The position numbers were made by a program, and so were the translations under genes. Source: Prevotella sp. UBA3837 (GTDB lineage: Bacteria > Bacteroidota > Bacteroidia > Bacteroidales > Bacteroidaceae). Taken from it: a stretch of 5,576 nucleotides of DNA. The stretch covers positions 2,331-7,906 of the forward strand of contig DGHX01000024.1 of assembly GCA_002392835.1 (NCBI GenBank). Reading direction: 5' to 3'. Below the pieces are notes generated by a model, which was not told the DNA's origin, did not search any database, and was given only the letters and a program-made list of their open reading frames with translations. Shown here piece after piece: positions 1 through 5,576 of the stretch. How positions within the stretch are numbered: the stretch's first letter is position 1; each line of letters begins with the position of its first letter.

Positions 1-1066
1 GGAAGTTGTGGCGGTCGTACTCCAGGCCCATGTTGTGGCTGATGCGTGCGGCCATGGGCACAGCGCTCACGCCGGCGTTACCAATGAGCGGGTTGATCTT
101 CTTGTCCTTCGGCAAGAAAAGGTTCATCAGTTTCACGAAAAGTACGCCGCTGGCCGATGCGATGGCAAAGGCAAAGGCTCCGATGGCGAAGATGAACACG
201 GTGTTCAGCGTAAGGAACTCGCTGGCCTGCGTGCTGCAGCCCACGGTCAGTCCGAGCAGCACGACGACGATGTCGTTCAGTGCCGAGCCGGCCGTCTTGG
301 CCAGGCGTGTGGTCTTGCCGCTCTCCTTGAGCAGGTTGCCGAAGAAAAGCATGCCCAGCAGCGGCAGTGCCGAGGGGACGATGAAGGTGGTGATGAGCAG
401 TCCGATGATGGGGAAGAGGATGCGCTCGGTCTGCGACACGGTGCGTGCAGGCTTCATCTTGATGATGCGCTCTTTCTTGGTGGTGAGCAGGCGCATGATG
501 GGCGGCTGGATGAGCGGCACGAGGGCCATGTAGCTGTATGCACAGACGGCGATGGCACCCATGAGGTTGGGCGAGAGCTTCGAGCTGAGGAAGATGGCCG
601 TGGGACCGTCAGCACCGCCGATGATGGCAATGCCGGCAGCCTGGTTGGGCTCGAAGCCTAAAGCCAAAGCAATCATGTAGGCACCGAAGATGCCGAACTG
701 CGCAGCGGCACCGACAAGCATCAGCTTGGGGTTGGCCAGCAGGGCCGAGAAGTCGGTCATGGCACCAATGCCGAGGAAGATGAGCGGCGGATACCAGCCC
801 TGGCGCACACCCTGATAGAAGATATTAAGCACTGAATTGTCCTCATAGAGGCCAATCTCCAGTCCTGCATCGCCGCGGAACGGAATGTTGCCCAGGATGA
901 TGCCCAGGCCGATGGGTACGAGCAGCAGCGGCTCGAAGTCTTTCTTGATGGCAAGATAGATGAAGAGCGCGCCTACGGCTATCATGATGAGGTTCCCCGC
1001 AGTGGCGTTGGCAAAGCCAGTGTAGGTGAGGAACTCATTGAAGTTTTGCGTGATAAATTCCCACAT
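1..1066 (-). CDS. oadB: Sodium-translocating decarboxylase beta subunit (OadB/MmdB family), 3' end outside window
   Basis: This is the integral membrane subunit of a Na+-pumping biotin-dependent decarboxylase. It decarboxylates carboxybiotin on the carrier protein and couples this to Na+ export across the inner membrane. I translated 355 codons from ATG at 1066 with no stop before the left edge; OadB proteins are usually about 380-430 residues, so a few dozen are missing. It is very hydrophobic throughout. The signature GGADGPT is at residues 150-156, with Asp153 matching the Na+-site Asp203 of Klebsiella OadB; Tyr179, Asn325, Gly329 and Ser334 fall at exactly the spacing of its Tyr229, Asn373, Gly377 and Ser382. 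NPLIGNAGVSAVPMAAR (325-341) is the conserved C-terminal region. The ATG is the first after an in-frame stop, which is the stop of the carrier gene 30 bp upstream. No Shine-Dalgarno is visible. Whether it serves an oxaloacetate or methylmalonyl-CoA decarboxylase cannot be told from beta alone, so mmdB is an equally fair name. Confidence 0.95.
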   Translation of the reverse strand, partial: MWEFITQNFNEFLTYTGFANATAGNLIMIAVGALFIYLAIKKDFEPLLLVPIGLGIILGNIPFRGDAGLEIGLYEDNSVLNIFYQGVRQGWYPPLIFLGIGAMTDFSALLANPKLMLVGAAAQFGIFGAYMIALALGFEPNQAAGIAIIGGADGPTAIFLSSKLSPNLMGAIAVCAYSYMALVPLIQPPIMRLLTTKKERIIKMKPARTVSQTERILFPIIGLLITTFIVPSALPLLGMLFFGNLLKESGKTTRLAKTAGSALNDIVVVLLGLTVGCSTQASEFLTLNTVFIFAIGAFAFAIASASGVLFVKLMNLFLPKDKKINPLIGNAGVSAVPMAARISHNMGLEYDRHNF

Positions 1067-1096
1067 AATCTGTTCTGAGATTTTGAGGTTTAAAGT

Positions 1097-1561
1097 TTAT
1101 GCGATGGTGAGCAGCACAGCACCTTCCATCACAGTTTCGCCCTGCTTGACGGTAATGGAGGTGACCTGTCCGGCGTACTCTGACTCGATGTTGTTTTGCA
1201 TCTTCATGGCCTCGAGCACCAATACGGTGTCGCCCACGTTGACCTGCTGTCCTACCTGCACCTTGATATCGGTGACGGTGCCGGGCAGCGGAGCCTTCAC
1301 AGCGTTGCCGGCACCAGCGGGTGCGGCGGGTGCGGCGGCAGCGGCAGGAGCAGGAGCAGAAGCCACAGGAGCTGCTGCTGCAACAACGGGGGCCTGCACC
1401 TTGGCGGCGGCCATGGTGGGGTGCTTGGCGGCGTTGATGGGTTTCTGCATCTCCACCTCGAAGGGGATGCCATTCACGTTGACCTTGGCAATGTTGCCTT
1501 CTACTTCAGCAATCTCGACTTCGTAGTCGACGCCTTTCACTTTATATTGATACTTGTTCAT
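1097..1561 (-). CDS. Biotin carboxyl carrier protein of the Na+-pumping decarboxylase
   Basis: A 154-residue cytoplasmic carrier that shuttles a carboxyl group on biotin from the carboxyltransferase (alpha) subunit to OadB. Three parts are visible: an N-terminal beta-rich region (1-40) typical of Bacteroidetes carriers of this kind; a flexible Ala/Pro linker (about 51-84); and a biotinyl/lipoyl domain (about 86-154). The biotinylation motif EAMKM is at 117-121 with acceptor Lys120, preceded by the usual KAPLPGTV start of the domain (89-96). Length and layout fit a stand-alone carrier of a decarboxylase or propionyl-CoA carboxylase complex rather than AccB of fatty acid synthesis, because it sits directly between the gamma and beta pump subunits. 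ATG at 1561 has an SD-like AAAGGA 8 nt upstream. Gaps are 70 bp to the gamma gene and 30 bp to oadB. Function as a biotin carrier is secure; the partner alpha subunit is not in the window. Confidence 0.95.
   Translation of the reverse strand: MNKYQYKVKGVDYEVEIAEVEGNIAKVNVNGIPFEVEMQKPINAAKHPTMAAAKVQAPVVAAAAPVASAPAPAAAAAPAAPAGAGNAVKAPLPGTVTDIKVQVGQQVNVGDTVLVLEAMKMQNNIESEYAGQVTSITVKQGETVMEGAVLLTIA
1199..1213 (-). other. Biotinylation motif EAMKM in the carrier gene
   Basis: These bases encode residues 117-121 of the carrier protein. Lys120 (codon 1202-1204) is the expected target of biotin protein ligase, flanked by the two methionines characteristic of biotinyl rather than lipoyl domains. No residue of the motif is missing. 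Confidence 0.93.
1310..1411 (-). repeat. Low-complexity Ala/Pro linker region of the carrier gene
   Basis: GC-rich, repetitive DNA (near-tandem GGTGCGGCG units around 1319-1337, then GCA/GCT/GCG runs) encoding residues 51-84 of the carrier, almost entirely Ala, Pro, Val and Gly. Such linkers let the biotin domain swing between the alpha and beta active sites. Repeat slippage could vary its length between strains; that is inference. Confidence 0.8.
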
Positions 1562-1569
1562 GGGGTATT

Positions 1570-1575
1570 TCCTTT
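1570..1575 (-). promoter_or_regulatory. Shine-Dalgarno-like site of the biotin carrier gene
   Basis: Read on the minus strand this is AAAGGA, ending 8 nt before the ATG at 1561, a good position for a ribosome binding site. The other internal starts here (1066, 2666, 4396) have only A/T-rich leaders, as is common in Bacteroidetes, so this is the only gene in the window with a recognisable SD. It supports the chosen start; a role in raising carrier expression is inference. Confidence 0.5.
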
Positions 1576-1631
1576 CTTTATTGTTCGTTATGACGGTATG
1601 TCGTTATATCGTTGCTTGTTTTTGACAATGA

Positions 1632-2666
1632 CTAATGCAGTTCCGGTGTGGTGGGAATGCGTGGGGCATTGTGGTCGGTAGGCAGGATGGGGTCGTGCCA
1701 GTGTGTCATCTGCGAGTACTCGTCGTCCCAGTCGGTATCTTTCGACTTAATGGTGATGACGCCGCTCTCCACGTCGTGCACGTCGTCCTGATACTGGCTT
1801 AGGGCCATGCCGATGACAGCCATGTAGACCTCCATGTCGATGCCCTTCTTGTCGAAGCCTTCCTGAAGCACATTGCCCGTCTTGTGAGCCAGCTCCTTGG
1901 TGGCCTCAACGGTCTTGGTGATGGGCTTGATGGGCTGTGCGTTGGCCACCTTCTTGGCGGTGTCGAGATGGCGCATGAGCATGCCGAAGAGGGTGAAGAA
2001 GAGCCAGAGCAGAGCAAGGCAGAGGAAGACGACGCCCATAGCCATGATGGCCATGGCAAAGCCATGCGGGTCTTGCTCCTTAAACTTGTCCACGCCCGTC
2101 TTCTTTTTGGTCAGGCTGCCAGCGCTGTTCTCAAGGCCTGGCGTCACTTGAGCAGCAGGCACGACGGCCCACTGGCCGCCCTCCTGGCGGGCGTATGAGC
2201 AGTTGGCGGGAAGGGCAGGCACGGTGACGGAGTCGATGAGCTCAACGCCGTTGCCGTTGTAGAGTGCTACCCAAACGGATGCCGAGTCGGCAACGGGCAC
2301 GGTCAGGTGCAGCTTGCCCTGAGCAGGATTGCTGTTGGCAAAGAGTACGAGATGCTGGCGGGCACCCATGCTGGTGCGCTCGTCGCCACTGGGAATGATG
2401 CTCATCATGCCGATGCGCTCAGGGGCACTGAGGCTCTTGTCGAGCACCTTGCGGTTGGTAGTGATGAACATGCCACGTACGTTGTACGTGGTAAACGATG
2501 TGTTCTCCAGCTCAAGCCACGCATGGCGCTGCGAGAACTCATCGACGACGCTCGTGGTGTTGCCGGTGAGCACCTCGCTGATGACGATGTTCTTGGCCCC
2601 CTGGCCCATCGCCGTCTGCGAGCCCGCTATCAGCAACGCTCCGAGCAGTAGTTTTAAATGGTTCAT
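1632..2666 (-). CDS. OadG-family gamma subunit with N-terminal periplasmic lamin-tail-like domain
   Basis: A 344-residue, single-span membrane protein, probably the gamma subunit that assembles the Na+-pumping decarboxylase. Seen in order: a signal peptide (about 1-21, ending SQTAMG); a beta-rich region (about 26-181) resembling a lamin-tail domain, with ISEV near its start, WLELEN (50-55), YNVRGMFITT (61-70) and closing TPGLEN (175-180); one transmembrane helix (about 203-229); a basic, helical cytoplasmic stretch (233-271); and a conserved-looking C-terminal block with MAVIGMALSQY (282-292) and HDVESGVITIK (297-307), typical of Bacteroidetes OadG. The last 37 residues are acidic and contain HWH (322-324). 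Classical OadG is only about 80-90 residues, so the periplasmic part is an addition. The ATG at 2666 is chosen because the signal peptide follows at once. The gene lies 44 bp after the transporter and 70 bp before the carrier gene. The gamma assignment is firm from context and C-terminus; the lamin-tail call rests on motif resemblance. Confidence 0.85.
   Translation of the reverse strand: MNHLKLLLGALLIAGSQTAMGQGAKNIVISEVLTGNTTSVVDEFSQRHAWLELENTSFTTYNVRGMFITTNRKVLDKSLSAPERIGMMSIIPSGDERTSMGARQHLVLFANSNPAQGKLHLTVPVADSASVWVALYNGNGVELIDSVTVPALPANCSYARQEGGQWAVVPAAQVTPGLENSAGSLTKKKTGVDKFKEQDPHGFAMAIMAMGVVFLCLALLWLFFTLFGMLMRHLDTAKKVANAQPIKPITKTVEATKELAHKTGNVLQEGFDKKGIDMEVYMAVIGMALSQYQDDVHDVESGVITIKSKDTDWDDEYSQMTHWHDPILPTDHNAPRIPTTPELH
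2473..2491. repeat. Perfect inverted repeat inside the gamma-subunit gene
   Basis: CCACGTAC, a 3-base spacer GTT, then GTACGTGG: two perfectly complementary 8-base arms. It lies in codons for residues 59-65 (TYNVRG region) of the gamma subunit. A copy of the half-site GTACGTG also occurs just upstream of that gene at 2671-2677. It could be an operator-like site or a small hairpin, but it is equally compatible with chance under codon constraint. Confidence 0.5.
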
Positions 2667-2710
2667 ATTGGTACGTGTATTATTTATATTAATTTGCTGT
2701 CAGAATACCG

Positions 2711-4396
2711 TCACTGGCAGAAGAAGAGCACGATGAGCTGTGCCGTCAGTATGCGCAGGAACATGGATAGCGGATAAACGGTGGAATAGCCCACGGCAGG
2801 AGCCTCCTTCGAGCAGATGCTGTTAGAATAAGCCAGTGCGGGAGGATCGGTATAGGTGCCCGAGATCATGCCGGCAATGGTGAAGTAGTTGAACTTGAAG
2901 CGCATGCGAGCAATGGGGCCTACGATGAGGATGGGTATGACCGTTATGAGGAAGCCGGTGAGCACGTAGAGCAGGCCGTCGCCCTGCATCACCGTCTCGA
3001 AGAAGCCCGCGCCGGCCTTGATGCCCACCGAGGCAAGGAAGAGCACCAGGCCTATCTCGCGCAGCATCATGTTGGCCGAGGTGGTGGTATAGGTGACGAG
3101 CTTCACCTTGTAGCCATAGCGGCCGATGAGGATGGCAATGATGAGCGGGCCGCCGGCGATGCCCAGCTTCATGAGCGGCATGCCGGGAATGAAGGGCAGC
3201 GAGCCGAAGATGATGCCCACGAAGATGCCCACGAAGATGGTGGCAATGTTGGGCGCGTCAAGGCGCTTGATGCTGTTGCCCATCTTGCTGGCCACACGCT
3301 CAACGGCGTCCTCGGGACCCACGACCATGATGCGGTCGCCCACCTGCAGCGGCAGCGAGGGCGAGGCAAAGATGTCCATGCCATGACGGGTAACGCGCGT
3401 GACGTTGACACCGTAGACGCTGGAGAAGTGCATTTGTCCGAACGACTTGCCGTTGATGCTGGGGTTGGTGACGAGTATGCGCTTCGACACCAGGGGCTGG
3501 TCCTGCTGTGCCCAGTCCACCTCGATGACAGGGCCTATGAAGGCCACGATGGCCTCGTAGTCGGCCTCGGAGCTGACGATGTAGAGCTGGTCGCCCAGGT
3601 GGAAGACGGTGTTGCGGTTGGGTATGCTGACGTGTCCATCGTGCAGGATGCGCGAGCAGACGAAGTCGCGGTTCAGGAAGTCGTGCACCTGCAGCAGGGT
3701 CTTCCCCTCCAGGTACTTGTTGGTCACCTCCAGGTGCATGTGGTGGGGCTTCTGCGTGGCTTTCGCTCCCTCCTGGGCCGTCAGGGCTTCCTCCTCTTTG
3801 TCAAGCTTCACCTTGCAGATGTAGCGAATGAGGATGATGGCACCGATGATGCCCAGCACGCCCAGCGGATAGGCACAGGCGTAGGCCGACGCTATCTGCG
3901 GGGCCTGGTCGCCATACACCGAGCCGAGTGCCTCGTTGGCGGCACCCAGACCGGGGGTGTTGGTAACGGCACCATAGAGTGTACCCACCATCATGGGCAG
4001 CGCCGTACTGTCACTGGTGTTGAAGAAAATGAAATAGCAGGCGAACATCACCAGTATGTTCAGCAGGATAGCCGTGGCGGCAAGGCCATTGAGCTTGATG
4101 CCTACCGTTCCGAAGCTCTCGAAGAAGCCGGGACCTACCTGCAGGCCTATCATAAAGACGAAGAGGATGAGTCCGAAGTCCTGTATGAAAGTCAGTATGT
4201 CGGTAGGTGCTGTGAAGCCGAAGTGTCCGGCCACTATGCCCGCAAAGAGCACGAAAGTGACGCCCAGCGAAATACCGCAGATCTTAATCTTTCCCAAATA
4301 GACGCCGACGGCGATGACCACGGCATAGAGCAGAGCTATGTGGGCCACCGACTCGGTGTTAGTGAAGAGGTTTGTCAACCACTGAAGTGATTCCAT
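2711..4396 (-). CDS. AspT/YidE-type antiporter family protein (AAEx) with two RCK_C domains
   Basis: A 561-residue inner-membrane transporter of the aspartate:alanine exchanger family (AspT, YidE, YbjL, and the succinate exporter SucE). About five helices (18-36, 42-60, 70-90, 104-126, 169-192) are followed by two cytoplasmic RCK_C (TrkA-C) domains (about 221-288 and 304-373) and a second membrane block (383-401, 408-425, 445-462, 475-496, 538-559). The halves repeat: GLILFVFMIGLQVGPGFFES (75-94) matches GLVLFLASVGIKAGAGFFET (449-468), and GAVTNTPGLGAANEAL (142-157) matches GTYTDPPALAYSNS (513-526), as expected for an internally duplicated exchanger. Length is normal and nothing is broken. 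The ATG at 4396 is fixed by an in-frame TAA directly before it. It starts 35 bp after valS and ends 44 bp before the gamma gene. The RCK_C domains suggest control by a small ligand. Substrate is unknown; amino acid or C4-dicarboxylate exchange is the family-based guess. Confidence 0.92.
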   Translation of the reverse strand: MESLQWLTNLFTNTESVAHIALLYAVVIAVGVYLGKIKICGISLGVTFVLFAGIVAGHFGFTAPTDILTFIQDFGLILFVFMIGLQVGPGFFESFGTVGIKLNGLAATAILLNILVMFACYFIFFNTSDSTALPMMVGTLYGAVTNTPGLGAANEALGSVYGDQAPQIASAYACAYPLGVLGIIGAIILIRYICKVKLDKEEEALTAQEGAKATQKPHHMHLEVTNKYLEGKTLLQVHDFLNRDFVCSRILHDGHVSIPNRNTVFHLGDQLYIVSSEADYEAIVAFIGPVIEVDWAQQDQPLVSKRILVTNPSINGKSFGQMHFSSVYGVNVTRVTRHGMDIFASPSLPLQVGDRIMVVGPEDAVERVASKMGNSIKRLDAPNIATIFVGIFVGIIFGSLPFIPGMPLMKLGIAGGPLIIAILIGRYGYKVKLVTYTTTSANMMLREIGLVLFLASVGIKAGAGFFETVMQGDGLLYVLTGFLITVIPILIVGPIARMRFKFNYFTIAGMISGTYTDPPALAYSNSICSKEAPAVGYSTVYPLSMFLRILTAQLIVLFFCQ

Positions 4397-4431
4397 TTAC
4401 GTGCTAATATATATAATAATGTGTCAATAGC

Positions 4432-5576
4432 TTATTTCTTCAGCAGGGCGATGGAGTCGCGCAGTGCGGCAATCTTCTCCTCGGCATCGCTCTGCTTCTT
4501 GCGCTCCATGGCCACCACGGCCTCGGGGGCATTCTGCACGAAGCGCTCATTGCTGAGCTTCTTCTGTACACCGGCCAGGAATCCCTCCAGGTGCTTCAGC
4601 TGAGCCTCCATCTTCTCTATCTCGGCCTTCACGTCGATGAGGTTGCCCAGAGGCACGGCATATTCGTCGGTGTCGACCATGAACGTGCTGGCCATGGCGT
4701 CCTTCGTCTCCACGGTGCTGACGGCTTTCAGGTTGGCCATCTTCATCACGACGTCGTCGTAGTCCTGCAGTCTGTTCTGTCCCACCACCTGCAGTTCCAG
4801 CTGCTCTTTGGGGGCGATGTTCTTCAGGCTGCGAACCGTTCTCACGCCGCTGACGACCTGCTTCACCTGCTCGATGGCAGCCACCAGGCTGTTGTCGGCC
4901 TCGGTGGGGGCGTCGAGCTTCAGCTCTGAGCGCATGATGCTCTCACCCGGCTGGCGGTCGTAGAGTGCTTGCCACAGCTCCTCAGTGATGAAGGGCATGA
5001 AGGGGTGGAGCATCTTCAGCAGCGTCTCGAAGAAGCGCAGGGTAGCATCGAATGTCTCGCGGTCGATAGGCTGCTGCTTGCCATCGACGTATGCAGGCTT
5101 CACCATCTCCAGATACCACTGCGAGAACTCGTCCCAGAAGAGCTTGTAGACGGTCATCAGCGCATCGTTGATGCGGTACTTTGAGAAGTGGTCCTTCAGC
5201 TCTTCGTTAGCCTGCTTGATGCGGGCCTCCATCCAGCTGACGGCAATAGCGTTGGTGGCGCTGGCGGCACCGTCGGCCACCTGCCAGCCCTTGACGAGGC
5301 GGAAGGCGTTCCAAATCTTGTTGTTGAAGTTACGGCCCTGCTCGCAAAGGGCTTCATCGAAGAGGATGTCGTTGCCGGCTGGGGCGGAGAGCATCATGCC
5401 CATACGCACGCCGTCGGCGCCATATTTATCGATGAGCTCCAGCGGATCGGGGCTGTTGCCCAACGACTTAGACATCTTGCGTCCCAGCTTGTCGCGCACG
5501 ATGCCGGTGAAGTAGACGTTCTTGAACGGGTACTTGCCCATGTACTCCTCGCCAGCCATGATCATGCGTGCCACCC
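4432..5576 (-). CDS. valS: Valyl-tRNA synthetase, C-terminal part (5' end outside window)
   Basis: Class I aminoacyl-tRNA synthetase that charges tRNA-Val; cytoplasmic and essential. About 381 C-terminal residues are present, and the frame runs off the right edge (the edge bases GG fit a Trp codon, giving WVARM), so roughly the first 500 of an expected 870-880 residues are missing. Numbering from the GTG at 5572-5574, which is internal and not the start: the ATP-binding KMSKS loop is at 33-37 (bases 5464-5478), followed by SLGNSPDPLELID and GADGVRMGM (52-60); the helical anticodon-binding domain spans about 110-270, with INDALMTVYKLFWDEFSQWY (135-154) as its typical core; and a Lys/Glu-rich coiled coil (about 310-380) is the tRNA-binding arm specific to ValRS. 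No motif is damaged. It ends in TAA 35 bp before the transporter start with no clear terminator between, so readthrough into the transporter is possible. Confidence 0.97.
   Translation of the reverse strand, partial: VARMIMAGEEYMGKYPFKNVYFTGIVRDKLGRKMSKSLGNSPDPLELIDKYGADGVRMGMMLSAPAGNDILFDEALCEQGRNFNNKIWNAFRLVKGWQVADGAASATNAIAVSWMEARIKQANEELKDHFSKYRINDALMTVYKLFWDEFSQWYLEMVKPAYVDGKQQPIDRETFDATLRFFETLLKMLHPFMPFITEELWQALYDRQPGESIMRSELKLDAPTEADNSLVAAIEQVKQVVSGVRTVRSLKNIAPKEQLELQVVGQNRLQDYDDVVMKMANLKAVSTVETKDAMASTFMVDTDEYAVPLGNLIDVKAEIEKMEAQLKHLEGFLAGVQKKLSNERFVQNAPEAVVAMERKKQSDAEEKIAALRDSIALLKK

Noticed and set aside
8..661. Plus-strand open frames opposite oadB, up to 217 codons.
   Set aside because: They are antisense to the conserved OadB coding sequence, and their His/Gly/Asp/Glu-rich products match no recognisable protein.
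1585..1613. TCGTTAT at 1585-1591 and 1601-1607 with a further TCGTT at 1609-1613, in the gap before the carrier gene.
   Set aside because: The 16-bp spacing is suggestive of a direct-repeat operator, but the units are short and imperfect in a 70-bp AT-rich gap, with no promoter element to anchor them.
1026..1681. Plus-strand open frames across the biotin carrier gene, including a Gly/Cys/Ser/Arg-rich stretch.
   Set aside because: The odd composition is the Ala/Pro linker DNA read in other frames; the minus-strand reading has an intact biotinyl domain.
3383..4390. A long open frame (335 codons) on the plus strand opposite the transporter.
   Set aside because: It mirrors the transporter gene almost fully and its product is a His/Val/Asp/Gln-rich sequence with no domain or membrane pattern. 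GC-rich biased codons on one strand leave the opposite frame open; the minus-strand gene has clear family motifs.
4401..4431. TTGACA followed by TATATATT-like sequence on the minus strand, resembling an E. coli sigma-70 promoter.
   Set aside because: Bacteroidetes use a different -7/-33 consensus, the spacing is poor, and AT-rich gaps produce such matches readily.
5572..5574. GTG as a possible start of a 380-residue protein at the right edge.
   Set aside because: The frame stays open to the edge and the residues match the middle of valyl-tRNA synthetase just before the KMSKS loop, so this is an internal valine codon of a truncated gene.

Overview
The window looks like a piece of a Bacteroidales chromosome, most likely Prevotellaceae or a close relative. 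The evidence is protein-level: a biotin carrier, OadB and enlarged OadG-type gamma subunit of the Bacteroidetes kind, a Bacteroidetes-style ValRS C-terminus, and mostly Shine-Dalgarno-poor leaders. Coding DNA is fairly GC-rich by eye, while the short gaps are AT-rich. The genus is inference; no rRNA or other marker is present.

All five genes lie on the minus strand and are read from right to left: the 3' part of valS (4432-5576, cut by the right edge), an AspT/YidE-type transporter with two RCK_C domains (2711-4396), an OadG-like gamma subunit with a large periplasmic domain (1632-2666), a biotin carrier protein (1097-1561), and oadB, the Na+-channel beta subunit (1-1066, cut by the left edge). 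Gaps are 35, 44, 70 and 30 bp. I see no convincing terminator or Bacteroidetes-type promoter in any of them, so polycistronic transcription is plausible, perhaps with readthrough from valS. No stretch over 100 bp lacks a gene, and I see no RNA genes, mobile elements or CRISPR arrays.

The last three genes make up the membrane and biotin parts of a sodium-pumping biotin-dependent decarboxylase (oxaloacetate or methylmalonyl-CoA type). The carboxyl group carried on the biotin carrier would be decarboxylated at OadB with Na+ export, and the gamma subunit would hold the complex together. The alpha (carboxyltransferase) subunit, which decides the substrate, is not in the window. In succinate/propionate-forming Bacteroidales, methylmalonyl-CoA decarboxylase is the likely identity. 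The transporter belongs to a family that includes aspartate:alanine exchangers and a succinate exporter, so a role in moving dicarboxylate fermentation products beside the pump is an attractive but unproven idea.

Most of the window is ordinary conserved metabolism. The points most worth a second look are the lamin-tail-like periplasmic domain on the gamma subunit, the pump cluster lacking its alpha subunit in the window, and the adjacent exchanger.
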